64,000 bases of DNA from CAZXSK01 sp964642855 (GTDB lineage Bacteria; Planctomycetota; Phycisphaerae; SM23-33): NCBI GenBank assembly GCA_964642855.1, contig CAZXSK010000007.1, positions 1 to 64,000 of the forward strand. Direction: 5' to 3'. How positions within the stretch are numbered: position 1 is the stretch's first letter; every line of letters begins with the position of its first letter. This document shows, in pieces, positions 1-7,745 of this stretch. Under the pieces are notes generated by a model. That model saw only the letters and a program-made list of their open reading frames with translations, had not been told where the DNA came from and made no database searches. The position numbers were made by a program, and so were the translations under genes.

Positions 1-343
1 CGAAGCCGACGACCTCCGACGGCGGCGTGGTGTGTTGCCGGCACGGGAGAAGAGCCGCCGGAAGGTCACCGGGTCCGGATGCCACAGCGGGATGAGAGAT
101 GCGTTGCGAGGTCCCACGCGCTGCCTCAGACTGAAGTACGCAGACACAGATCTTTCGGGGCGGCCGGGCAGCCGTGAAAAACAGAGGAACACAGGCACAC
201 ACTATCGGGGGTCCGGGTGTTTGTCCCGGGGCGGCGATCGTCGGCGCGCTCAGAGGGCCGTCGGCTTGCTCCCTTCGGCTTGGGCTCAGAACGCTGCTGC
301 CCCTGGCTGAAGCATCCCAGGTCTTCTGCCTTGTGGCAGAGCG
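1..343. other. left-edge stretch without a recognisable gene
   Basis: The reading frames here are short and have the arginine/alanine-rich composition of high-GC noise. I recognise no protein, RNA or mobile-element end. The only structure seen is a small hairpin at 325-340, listed separately. Confidence 0.4.
325..340 (-). terminator. possible weak terminator hairpin after the first HEAT gene
   Basis: A perfect 6-bp stem, TCTGCC/GGCAGA, with a 4-base loop lies 3 bases past the stop codon of the minus-strand HEAT-repeat gene. There is no T-run after it on the minus strand, so it may only protect the mRNA 3' end. Confidence 0.3.
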
Positions 344-1789
344 TCAGTTTTCCTCGCTGTTCAGTGCATCGCGGATGCGGCCGGCGGACCGCTCAGCCCT
401 TTCTCTGACGCCGCGGTTTTCGTCGCCCTTGGCTGCGGCCTGGAGATCGTCCAGGGCGGGCCTGGCTGCCGCGCCGATCTGGCCCAATGCCCAGGCGGCG
501 TTCTCGCGGACCCTCCGATCGTCCTTGGCCTTGAGGGCGGCGGTCAGTTCATCGACGCCGTCGGCTGCGGCCTGCTTCTGGTTGCCGATCGCGCGGATCA
601 GCTCGGACTTGGTCCGTCCCTTCAGCGAGGGCAGGACGTCGATCATGTCGTCGACGACGGGTCCTGCGGCCGACCCCATGCGTTCCAGCGCCCGGGCTGC
701 GTCGTCTTTCACGCGGTCCTGGTCGCTGCGGAGCACGGCGATCATCTTGTGAAGGACGGCCTTGCTCGCCGCGGCCTGGCCGATCTCTCCCAGCGCGATC
801 ATCGCACGATGCCTGACGTTGTTGTCGTCGGTCTCCAGGAAGATCTCGGCGACCGCGTCGGCTGCGGGGCGTGCGAGGCCTTCCATTTCCGCCAAGACAC
901 GCAACACCTCACCGCGCAACGATTCCTGCTGGCGGAGGACCTTGACCAGCGGCGCGACGGCCGGCTTGCCGATTTTCGCAAGTGCCTCCCGCGCGCGCTC
1001 GCGAACGCGATGATCCTCGTCGGACAGCAGATCGATGAGCGAGGGGATGGCCGGCTCGCCGATGGCGCCGGCGATCCGCACGGCGTGGCTGGGCAGGTAA
1101 CGTTCGCCATCCTGGAGCGCTTCGATGGTGGGCTTGACGGCGGGTTTTCCGATCTGCCCGACGGCCTTTGCGGCCGCACCGACTTTCCGGTGATCGCGGG
1201 TGTTCTGGAGGATCGCGAACAACGGGGGGATGGCGTCGGGGCCGATACCGGCGAGGGCAGAGACTGCAGTCTCGGAAAGAATGTCATCGCGATGGCGGGC
1301 TTGGTCGAGCATCCATCCGATGGTGTTGGGGTCGGGCGGGCCGACCCGCCCCACCGACCAGATCAGCCACGCCTTGATGATCTCATCGTCGACCTGCGTG
1401 CCCAGTTCGACCAGGCCATCCGAGGCCGCCCTGGCGTGCGAGCCCAGCCTGCCGAGCGCTTCGATCGCGGCCAGGCGCGTGCCGGGCACGTCCGATTCCG
1501 TCCTGGCCAGGATGTCCTCCACGAGGGGCTCACCGGCCGAGCCAAGCCCGCCGATGGCCTGGGCGGCGGATTTGCGTACCTCCCAGTACTCGTCCGCGAG
1601 TGCTTCGACGAGTTGCTCCGCGGCGGGGGCTGCTTCTTCACCCAGGTTGGCCAGTGCGCGGGCGGACTCGATCCGTGTGGTGGCGTTGTCAGCCTGGAGG
1701 CCCTGGGCGAGTTGATCGGCCTGTCCTGCCGCAGCCATGCCGGCCATCAGCACCAACGAGAGAATGCACGCAAGTCCTGCCTTGTTCAT
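344..1789 (-). CDS. secreted HEAT-repeat protein
   Basis: A 481-residue protein with an N-terminal signal peptide (charged start, hydrophobic stretch to about residue 22, cleavage near AAAG-QAD). The rest is a run of roughly 35-40-residue HEAT/PBS-lyase-type helical repeats, marked by recurring patterns such as ALGRLG, AVGQIGKPAV, ALAKIGKPAV, ALGEIG and ALGQIG. Such superhelical proteins act as protein-binding scaffolds, and many are encoded in planctomycete genomes. No catalytic motif is visible. The start is supported by GGAAGGAG ending about 7 bases upstream of the ATG. Being secreted, it probably works in the periplasm; its partner is unknown. Confidence 0.85.
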   Translation of the reverse strand: MNKAGLACILSLVLMAGMAAAGQADQLAQGLQADNATTRIESARALANLGEEAAPAAEQLVEALADEYWEVRKSAAQAIGGLGSAGEPLVEDILARTESDVPGTRLAAIEALGRLGSHARAASDGLVELGTQVDDEIIKAWLIWSVGRVGPPDPNTIGWMLDQARHRDDILSETAVSALAGIGPDAIPPLFAILQNTRDHRKVGAAAKAVGQIGKPAVKPTIEALQDGERYLPSHAVRIAGAIGEPAIPSLIDLLSDEDHRVRERAREALAKIGKPAVAPLVKVLRQQESLRGEVLRVLAEMEGLARPAADAVAEIFLETDDNNVRHRAMIALGEIGQAAASKAVLHKMIAVLRSDQDRVKDDAARALERMGSAAGPVVDDMIDVLPSLKGRTKSELIRAIGNQKQAAADGVDELTAALKAKDDRRVRENAAWALGQIGAAARPALDDLQAAAKGDENRGVRERAERSAGRIRDALNSEEN

Positions 1790-2135
1790 CGGTCACTCCT
1801 TCCGAGGCGTTCGCAGTCTGATCGAGCGAGCCGTTGGGGCGGTCTGGGCCCGGAAGAAGACTGCACCGGCCAGGCTCCGGCCCGCTGGCTTCGCGGCTTA
1901 AACGCGATTGAAGCCCGAAAGTTACGCGCAGCGAGAGGTCGAACATCGGCGACGGAACGGCGGGGTTCGGCGAATCGGGCGAACGGGACAGGCTCTCGGA
2001 CCTTCCCGGTCGGGCTTGTTTCCCTGCCCGGCGGGCTGGTGTTTCAATCAGCACGAACGCCGGACACGAAGGCCGGGTCCGACTTCGCTGCAGCCTTCGA
2101 ATCCGAAGGCTTCTCCAACTGTCACAGAGAAAGGC
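1790..2135. other. intergenic region without a gene
   Basis: This 346-bp gap separates two minus-strand units. It must hold the promoter of the HEAT gene, whose ribosome site is visible at about 1796-1803, and the 3' end of the RraA-AKR transcript with a perfect hairpin at 2092-2111. I see no small coding frame with a ribosome site and no RNA gene. Confidence 0.45.
2092..2111 (-). terminator. hairpin downstream of the aldo/keto reductase gene
   Basis: A perfect 8-bp inverted repeat, AGCCTTCG/CGAAGGCT, with a 4-base loop lies 25 bases past the reductase stop. It has no following T-run on the minus strand, so it is either a weak or factor-dependent terminator or an mRNA 3' stabiliser. Confidence 0.4.
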
Positions 2136-3107
2136 CTATCGCTTTTCCTCGAGCCGGTCGGTCGCGGGAGGCGGCTCGATCGACAGCGATGAAATCTCGC
2201 GGCGCCAGGCATCAGACATCACCAGATCCGCCGCGGCCAGGGACGGCTCGAGTTGCTCCAGATTCCGTGCGCCGATGATCGGAGCCGTCACGGCCGGGTG
2301 GTTCATGACCCAGCAGACAGCCAGCGTCGCGGGGTGGACATCGCGGGTGCGTGCGTGTTCAACGAACGCATCGGCGATCTCGAAATACGCCGACTCGCCG
2401 TAGCGTTTCGCGTAATTCTCCTGCCTTGTCAGGCGAACGTCGTCCGGGCGCCGGCCGCCGGAGTACTTGCCCGTCAGCACCCCGCCCGCCAGCGGCGAAT
2501 AGCTGACCACGCCGAGGTCCTCCGCCTGGGCAAGGGGGAGCAACTCCACTTCTGCCTGCCGCTTGAGCAGGCTGTACATCGGCTGGATCACCTCGAACAT
2601 CGCCAGCCCCTCTCGGGCGGAGATCCCCCTGGCCTTAGCAACCTGCCAGGCTGCGTAGTTGCTTGCTCCCAGAGCACGAACCTTCCCTGCCCTGACCGCG
2701 TCGTCCATCGCCCGGAGGGTTTCCTCCAGCGGGGTGTTGTCATCGAACCGATGGGCGAAGTAAACGTCCACGTGGTCCACGCCGAGACGTTGCAGGCTGG
2801 CGTCGAGTTGACTGGTAACCGCCTCTCGTGACAGGCCGGACTCGGTCGGCCCGTCCCCCATGGTCATGCCCACTTTGGTGGTGATCACCAGCTCGTCGCG
2901 ACAGTCGGCGATCAGCCGGCCAAGGATGCGCTCCGCCTGGCCCTTGGAGTACACGTTCGCACAATCGAAGAAGTTGATTCCCGCTTCGCGGCATCGGCGG
3001 AACATGGCCTCAGACGTCTCTTCGCTGGCCTCCCGGCCGAAGGTCATGACGCCCATGCAGAGGCGTGATACCTCGATCCCGGTGCTTCCCAGAGTCGTAG
3101 TCTCCAT
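2136..3107 (-). CDS. aldo/keto reductase
   Basis: A 323-residue NADP(H)-dependent aldo/keto reductase of the yajO/voltage-gated-potassium-channel-beta-like group. The TIM-barrel signatures are in order: LGSTGIEVSRLCMG at the start, NFFDCANVYSKGQAE with the catalytic Asp and Tyr (about 50-60), the Lys in VITTKVG, the His in VYFAHRFD (about 118) and SPLAGGVLTGKY near 205. Such enzymes reduce aldehydes or sugar-derived carbonyls; the substrate cannot be told from sequence. Its ATG overlaps the stop of the upstream RraA-like gene by one base (TGATG), so the two are translationally coupled and probably serve one catabolic step series. Confidence 0.9.
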   Translation of the reverse strand: METTTLGSTGIEVSRLCMGVMTFGREASEETSEAMFRRCREAGINFFDCANVYSKGQAERILGRLIADCRDELVITTKVGMTMGDGPTESGLSREAVTSQLDASLQRLGVDHVDVYFAHRFDDNTPLEETLRAMDDAVRAGKVRALGASNYAAWQVAKARGISAREGLAMFEVIQPMYSLLKRQAEVELLPLAQAEDLGVVSYSPLAGGVLTGKYSGGRRPDDVRLTRQENYAKRYGESAYFEIADAFVEHARTRDVHPATLAVCWVMNHPAVTAPIIGARNLEQLEPSLAAADLVMSDAWRREISSLSIEPPPATDRLEEKR

Positions 3108-3844
3108 CAGTCATCCTCCCGCCGGGCTTGGGTCGTGAAGTCGCCTTTCATGCCCAGTTCGCGGAAGAACCACCGGCGGCCCTTCTTGTCGCCTTCCTGG
3201 ATGTCCACGGCGATTTCCGCCGCCCGTTCCGCTTTGTCGGCAGGAACCACAATCACGCCGTCGCCGTCGGCAACGACGAAGTCGCCCGGGTTGACCGCCA
3301 CCCCCCCAACGGTCACCGGCTGCATCGTCGATTCAAGCTCAAGACGGCCCGGCCTGACTCCTCGGGCAGGCTGTCTGAAATACACGGGCGTGCGCTGGCG
3401 AATGATTTCGTCGCTGTCGCGACAGCCGCCGTTGGTGACGATGCCCACCGCGCCGCCATGGATCCATTGCAGCGAGTTGTTCGAGCCGATGTATCCGCAT
3501 TCCCGCACGCCCGAAGCGTCGATGACGATCACGTCGCCGGCCTGGATGTTCTCGGTGATCGGTCCCTGGGCGAGATCGCGGTACCACTGGCCCAGCCACT
3601 GCTTCCACTGCTGGTAGTCCGAGAACTCCGGAGCCCGGCGTGAGGTCGGGCGGAAGCGGACGGTATGGGCGAAGCCATAGATGCGATGGCCCATCGTCTC
3701 GGTGTCACGCCAGAGCGGTCCGATGTCGGGATCCATCAGGCCCAGATCCTGCATGCACAGGGCATCCATCGCGTCGCAGACGTCGGTCACCCGACAGCCT
3801 TGGAAGCGTTCGATCAGTTGCTGACGATGCTCACTTGCAGCCAT
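3107..3844 (-). CDS. RraA / HMG-CHA aldolase-type family protein
   Basis: A 245-residue member of the RraA-like superfamily, which includes 4-hydroxy-4-methyl-2-oxoglutarate aldolases/oxaloacetate decarboxylases and proteins once mis-annotated as menaquinone methyltransferases. The signature GGAVGIVTNGGCRDSDEI (about 135-152) contains the Arg-Asp pair that binds substrate and metal, and the C-terminal GDFVVADGDGVIVVP strand is typical. The ATG at 3844 is chosen because GGGAGAG lies upstream and a good promoter precedes it; the much longer in-frame extension upstream is not protein-like. It is coupled to the aldo/keto reductase, suggesting degradation of a small oxo-acid or sugar acid. True RraA (RNase E inhibitor) function is unlikely. 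Confidence 0.85.
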   Translation of the reverse strand: MAASEHRQQLIERFQGCRVTDVCDAMDALCMQDLGLMDPDIGPLWRDTETMGHRIYGFAHTVRFRPTSRRAPEFSDYQQWKQWLGQWYRDLAQGPITENIQAGDVIVIDASGVRECGYIGSNNSLQWIHGGAVGIVTNGGCRDSDEIIRQRTPVYFRQPARGVRPGRLELESTMQPVTVGGVAVNPGDFVVADGDGVIVVPADKAERAAEIAVDIQEGDKKGRRWFFRELGMKGDFTTQARREDD

Positions 3845-3881
3845 GGAAGACTCTCCCGGTTCTGAGTCACCCGGCGTGTGA

Positions 3882-3910
3882 ATTATCGGGGCTGATTGGC
3901 CCGCGTGCAA
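3882..3910 (-). promoter_or_regulatory. sigma-70 promoter of the RraA-AKR operon
   Basis: On the minus strand TTGCAC, a 17-base spacer and GATAAT lie 38 bases upstream of the RraA-like ATG. Confidence 0.6.
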
Positions 3911-3952
3911 GCGACCGTCGAGATAGCAAGTGCTCTCTACACGATTGTCCGG

Positions 3953-3981
3953 TTCCACCCCCCTGTTGCTGGATGTATACT
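3953..3981 (+). promoter_or_regulatory. promoter of the sulfatase gene
   Basis: TTCCAC, 17 bases, TATACT. The -35 is weak, the -10 is good and is preceded directly by TG. It lies 76 bases before the sulfatase ATG and back to back with the RraA promoter. Confidence 0.45.
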
Positions 3982-4057
3982 CCTCAGGCGACCTCGGCCA
4001 CTGCCCGTCGGGCGGAGCACCAACCACACGGAACTTTCCCAAGGTCCTGGAGGACCC

Positions 4058-5548
4058 ATGAGCAACCGCAAACCGAATATCGTTGTCATGTACGCCGACG
4101 ACCTGGGCTTCGGCGACCTGAACTGTTACGGAGCGAGCGGGATCCCCACGCCGAACCTGGATCGCCTGGCCGGACGGGGCGTACGATTCACCAACGCCTA
4201 CGCCGCCGCGGCGACGTGCACGCCGTCCCGCTACAGCCTGCTGACCGGCAGCTACCCGTGGCGGAACGAGAATGCGGCGATTCTCCCGGGCGACGCGCCG
4301 CTGATCATCGAAGACGGGTGCCCGACGATTCCGTCGGTGCTCAAACAGGCGGGGTACACCTCGGCAGTCGTGGGCAAGTGGCACCTGGGCCTCGGACACG
4401 GGTCAATCGACTGGAACGGCGACATCGCGGGCACGCCGCTGGACGTCGGCTTCGACCGTTCGTTCATCATGGCAGCCACCAACGACCGCGTTCCGTGTGT
4501 GTATGTCGATGGCCGGCGGGTGAAAGACCTCGACCCCGAGGATCCGATCACGGTGGTCTACGACAAGGATGCGCCCCCGCTGGAGGGTGAGCTGCCGCGC
4601 GGCAAGGACCATCCCGAACTGCTGGACATGCGATACAGCCACGGCCATGACGACAGCATCGTCAATGGCGTCAGCCGGATCGGCAGGATGGCCGGGGGCT
4701 CCCAAGCGTTGTGGGACGACCGCGAGATGGCGGAGGTGTTCCTGGCCGAGGCGAAACGGTTCGTCTCCGACCCCAGCGACCAGCCGTTCTTCCTGTACTA
4801 CGCTCTCCACCAGCCGCACGTGCCGCGCATCGCGAGCAGGCGGTTCGAAGGTGCGACCGAACACGGGCCGCGGGGCGATGTGATCGTCGAGATGGACTGG
4901 TGCATCGGTCAGATGCTCGACTTCCTCGACCAGCAGGGACTCGCCGACGATACGCTGGTGATCTTCACGTCCGACAACGGACCAGTTTTGGATGACGGCT
5001 ACCACGACCAGGCCGTGCAGCTCAACGGCGATCACCGAATGGCCGGGCCGCTGCGGGGCTCGAAATACAGCCTCTACGACGGTGGAACGCGTGTGCCGAC
5101 GATCGCAGCCTGGCCGGGACACGTGCCCGAGGGCATCGAAAGCGACGCCCTGCTCTGCCAGGTGGACCTGCTTGCGAGCCTGGCCGCCCTGGCCGGAGCC
5201 CCCCTGCCCGACCACTCGGGCCCCGACAGCCTGAACCATCTGGAAGGCTGGCTGGGACGAAGCGATGCAGGACGCAGGGAACTGGTGGCCGAGGGAGTCA
5301 GCCGAACCCGCCTGCTCCGCGAGGGATCGTGGACGATGATTCCACCACACGAGGGGGTGTTTATGGACACCAACAAGAACGTCGAGCTCGGGAAGATGCC
5401 CGAGCCTCAGCTCTACGACCTGTCCGAGGACATCGGGCAGATCCGCAACCTGGCGGCCGAGCAGCCCGAGCGAGTCGAGCGGATGCAGGCGCGTCTGGAG
5501 GCCATCGAAAGAGCAACCGGCACCCGGCCGGGCCACCAGCCGGCGTAG
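4058..5548 (+). CDS. formylglycine-dependent sulfatase
   Basis: A 496-residue arylsulfatase-family enzyme that hydrolyses sulfate esters. The activation motif CTPSR (Cys54-Arg58) is where the cysteine is oxidised to formylglycine by a separate maturase. Metal ligands are Asp14 and Asp15 in YADD and Asp306/Asn307 in FTSDNGP; Lys107/His109 (GKWHL) and His251 (YYALHQPH) complete the active site. ATG at 4058 is preceded by CTGGAGGAC and the family homology begins immediately. Unusually for this family there is no signal peptide, so it is predicted cytoplasmic or exported by another route. Sulfatases are greatly expanded in planctomycetes for sulfated polysaccharides, and a GH43 and a beta-helix protein occur later in the window. 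The substrate is unknown. Confidence 0.93.
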   Translation: MSNRKPNIVVMYADDLGFGDLNCYGASGIPTPNLDRLAGRGVRFTNAYAAAATCTPSRYSLLTGSYPWRNENAAILPGDAPLIIEDGCPTIPSVLKQAGYTSAVVGKWHLGLGHGSIDWNGDIAGTPLDVGFDRSFIMAATNDRVPCVYVDGRRVKDLDPEDPITVVYDKDAPPLEGELPRGKDHPELLDMRYSHGHDDSIVNGVSRIGRMAGGSQALWDDREMAEVFLAEAKRFVSDPSDQPFFLYYALHQPHVPRIASRRFEGATEHGPRGDVIVEMDWCIGQMLDFLDQQGLADDTLVIFTSDNGPVLDDGYHDQAVQLNGDHRMAGPLRGSKYSLYDGGTRVPTIAAWPGHVPEGIESDALLCQVDLLASLAALAGAPLPDHSGPDSLNHLEGWLGRSDAGRRELVAEGVSRTRLLREGSWTMIPPHEGVFMDTNKNVELGKMPEPQLYDLSEDIGQIRNLAAEQPERVERMQARLEAIERATGTRPGHQPA

Positions 5549-5550
5549 CA

Positions 5551-5655
5551 TGGAGATCCGGCGACGCACCGCCCGTGCCCGAGCCGATGACCATGATCGG
5601 ACTGACCATGGCCGTCGGTGCCGCCGGCGCCTACATCCGGCGTCGACGGGCATAA
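5551..5655 (+). pseudogene. orphan PEP-CTERM sorting tail (gene remnant)
   Basis: Directly after the sulfatase stop, in a different frame, the sequence encodes PVPEPMTM, then a hydrophobic alanine/glycine-rich stretch, then RRRRA and a stop (core 5572-5655). This is the tripartite PEP-CTERM signal: VPEP motif, membrane helix, basic tail. Known PEP-CTERM proteins also carry an N-terminal signal peptide; nothing upstream in this frame resembles one or a protein body. The likeliest reading is the 3' end of a lost or replaced exported protein. A terminator follows 27 bases later. Confidence 0.6.
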
Positions 5656-5682
5656 AGCCGGAACAGCGTAGATACACCATCT

Positions 5683-5714
5683 CAGGCGGTCGACCCCGGT
5701 CGGCCGCCTGTTTT
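5683..5714 (+). terminator. rho-independent terminator
   Basis: A 13-bp stem with one mismatch (CAGGCGGTCGACC pairing with GGTCGGCCGCCTG), a two-base loop and then TTTT. It ends transcription of the sulfatase/PEP-CTERM remnant unit. Confidence 0.75.
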
Positions 5715-5907
5715 CTGCGCCCACCCGGCCGCGCCCTTCGCCCCGGCGGGAGGCTTCCGGCCGCAGCGCTTGCACGGATCGCTTTCGCCTCTCCCGGGTG
5801 CGTGAGGGAGTGGAGAGCCACCGTCGAGAGAAGGGTCTGACAGAGGACTGACTTCGCCGCAAGGGAGGTGTCTGACCCACGGGGTTGGGATGAGGCATGG
5901 AAAGCCA
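5715..5907. other. intergenic stretch between terminator and ompH promoter
   Basis: No gene is seen. The sequence has several short direct and inverted motifs (for example GTCTGAC at two places between 5830 and 5880) and could be part of a dispersed non-coding element, which one window cannot settle. Confidence 0.3.
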
Positions 5908-5937
5908 TTGAACCCCCGCGGCGTATGCTGGTAGACT
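5908..5937 (+). promoter_or_regulatory. probable promoter of the ompH-lpx operon
   Basis: TTGAAC, 18 bases, TAGACT, about 120 bases upstream of the ompH-like ATG. The -10 is imperfect. Confidence 0.4.
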
Positions 5938-6059
5938 ACGCCGATTCGCCCGGACCGGCCGGTCTGTCGGAACAGCCGAGCCAGCCGGGGCAGACGGAAC
6001 TGCACGAATCGAAACCGGGGGCCTGCGTGCCCCTCTTTGCCTGAGCGAGGTGACAGACG

Positions 6060-6662
6060 ATGAAGACTTCCACGACCGTGTGCGTATTGGGGATCGCGTT
6101 GCTCGTAGCCGGCGGGCTGGTTCACCGGAGCCTGCAGGCCCAGGCGACCGGCGGCGGCGCGAAAGTGGTCGCGGTGTGCGACCTGGCGAAAATCTACACC
6201 GAATACGACCGGGCGAAGGACAACCTCGCCGGCCTGAAGGAGCGTCGACAGAAGATCCAGGACGAGGTCCGCAAGCGTGGCGCCGAGATCGAAAAGATCC
6301 GGGAGGCTTTGCCCGGGCTGGTGCAGGGCTCGGATGCCTACGAGGCGGAGTTCCAGAAGATGATTTCGCTGCAGACGATGACCCCGGCCTGGCAGAAGAT
6401 GCAGATGCAACTGGCGATGCGGGACCACGAGGTCGCCACGCAGAAGATGGACGAGGAGGTCATGGCGATGGTTCGCAAGATCGCCGCACAGCAAGGTATC
6501 GACCTGGTCCTTACGCCCGACCCCCGTGGAGAAGACCCCTCCGCCGACATCGTCCAGAAGGTCAATCGCCGGCAGATTCTCTACTACTCCGACGCCGTCG
6601 ACATCACGGAAACCGTGCTCAAGAAGCTCAACCAGGAGTACCGCAACAGCGAGGGCAACTGA
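6060..6662 (+). CDS. OmpH/Skp-family periplasmic chaperone
   Basis: A 200-residue protein with an N-terminal signal or anchor segment (about 5-27), then a strand KVVAVCDLAKIYTEYDRAKDN typical of the Skp/OmpH core, a long charged coiled-coil hairpin (about 55-135) and a closing strand region IDLVLTPDP. Skp-like chaperones hold unfolded outer-membrane proteins in the periplasm. It is the first gene before lpxD, a classic arrangement (skp-lpxD in enterobacteria), and so heads an envelope-biogenesis operon. The length is slightly above the usual 160-180 residues. The exact client set is unknown. Confidence 0.82.
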   Translation: MKTSTTVCVLGIALLVAGGLVHRSLQAQATGGGAKVVAVCDLAKIYTEYDRAKDNLAGLKERRQKIQDEVRKRGAEIEKIREALPGLVQGSDAYEAEFQKMISLQTMTPAWQKMQMQLAMRDHEVATQKMDEEVMAMVRKIAAQQGIDLVLTPDPRGEDPSADIVQKVNRRQILYYSDAVDITETVLKKLNQEYRNSEGN

Positions 6663-6701
6663 TCCCGGCTGCGGCACCAGCACGTCAGCGAGAGCGAACG
6701 G

Positions 6702-7745
6702 ATGACCGCAGACGGCATGACAGTCCGCCAGATCGCCGACTGGATCGGCGCGACGGTCGAGGGTGACGACTCGGTCGTGGTCGGAGGCTTTGCGCCTGTC
6801 CATTCGGCCGGGCGGGAGGACCTCACCTTTGCCTCCGATGCCCGCTACGCCCGGCAGCTTGCCTCCAGCAAGGCCGGCGCGGCGATCGTGGGCGACCAGC
6901 CCGAATCGGCGCCCATGACGCTTCTTCGCGTCGAAAACGTTCAGCAGGCGGTGGCCTCGCTGCTGGAAAAGATGCTCCCCCCCGAGCGCCTGCCGGACGT
7001 CGGCGTGCATCCCTCGGCCGTGGTGGACCCATCGGCCACCATCGCAGACGACGCGCGCATCGGGCCGGGCGTGACCATCGGCGCAGACAGCAAGGTGGGC
7101 GAGGGATCGGCCCTGCGGGCAGGCGTCCGCGTCGGTGCGGATGTCACGATCGGCCGGAATTCGCTGCTGCTGGAAGGCGCGGTGATCTGCGACCGCTGCG
7201 TAATCGGCAGCCGGGTGCGCGTCGGGCCCAACAGCGTGATCGGCTACGAGGGCTTCGGCTATTTCACCGACGCCGGGGTGCACCATCGGATCCCTCACGC
7301 GGGCAACGCGGTGATCGAAGACGACGTGGAAATCGGCGCGAACAGTTGCGTCGACCGGGCGAAATTCGGTTCGACGGTGGTCGGGGCGGGAACAAAGGTC
7401 GACAATCTCGTGCAGATTGCACACAATGTGAAGGTAGGCCGGGGCTGCCTGCTGGTGGGCCAGTGCGGCATCGCCGGCAGCGTGAAGATGGGTGACTACG
7501 TCGTTCTGGGCGGTCATGCCGGCGTGCGAGACAATATTTCGCTGGGCACGGGCGTGCAGTGCGCGGCGTTCTCTGCCATTGCCGAGGACGTCCCCGACGG
7601 CGCGATCGTCGCCGGGGTTCCGGCGATTCCCGCACGCGAAGCGCTGCGGACGGTCAAGGCCCAGCGGCGCGTGCCCGAGCTCATCAAGCGGGTCAGGGAA
7701 CTGGAAGCAAAGGTACGGAAGCTTGAATCGGCAGACGACCATTAA
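6702..7745 (+). CDS. lpxD: UDP-3-O-acylglucosamine N-acyltransferase
   Basis: A 347-residue LpxD, which adds the second hydroxyacyl chain to UDP-3-O-acyl-glucosamine in lipid A synthesis in the cytoplasm. The N-terminal uridine-binding domain (1-100) is followed by hexapeptide left-handed beta-helix repeats (about 105-300) with the catalytic His at residue 241 in NLVQIAHNV, matching His239 of the E. coli enzyme, and a C-terminal helical tail. An alternative ATG lies five codons in (MTVRQIADWIG). It lies 39 bases after the OmpH gene, and its 3' end overlaps the TTG start of the next gene by 23 bases, so the operon is tightly coupled. Confidence 0.95.
   Translation: MTADGMTVRQIADWIGATVEGDDSVVVGGFAPVHSAGREDLTFASDARYARQLASSKAGAAIVGDQPESAPMTLLRVENVQQAVASLLEKMLPPERLPDVGVHPSAVVDPSATIADDARIGPGVTIGADSKVGEGSALRAGVRVGADVTIGRNSLLLEGAVICDRCVIGSRVRVGPNSVIGYEGFGYFTDAGVHHRIPHAGNAVIEDDVEIGANSCVDRAKFGSTVVGAGTKVDNLVQIAHNVKVGRGCLLVGQCGIAGSVKMGDYVVLGGHAGVRDNISLGTGVQCAAFSAIAEDVPDGAIVAGVPAIPAREALRTVKAQRRVPELIKRVRELEAKVRKLESADDH

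Noticed and set aside
2085..2115. tRNA T-arm-like sequence TTCGAATCC
   Set aside because: It is part of a simple 8-bp hairpin; no acceptor, D or anticodon arms surround it. A similar string near 15990 is inside mfd.
749..2278. A 509-codon plus-strand frame antisense to the HEAT-repeat gene
   Set aside because: The HEAT repeats and signal peptide on the minus strand are clear; the plus frame is compositional mirror sequence running into the intergenic region.
3845..4399. A 430-residue version of the RraA-like protein starting far upstream
   Set aside because: The extra N-terminal part runs antisense into the sulfatase gene and through the promoter region, and is not protein-like.
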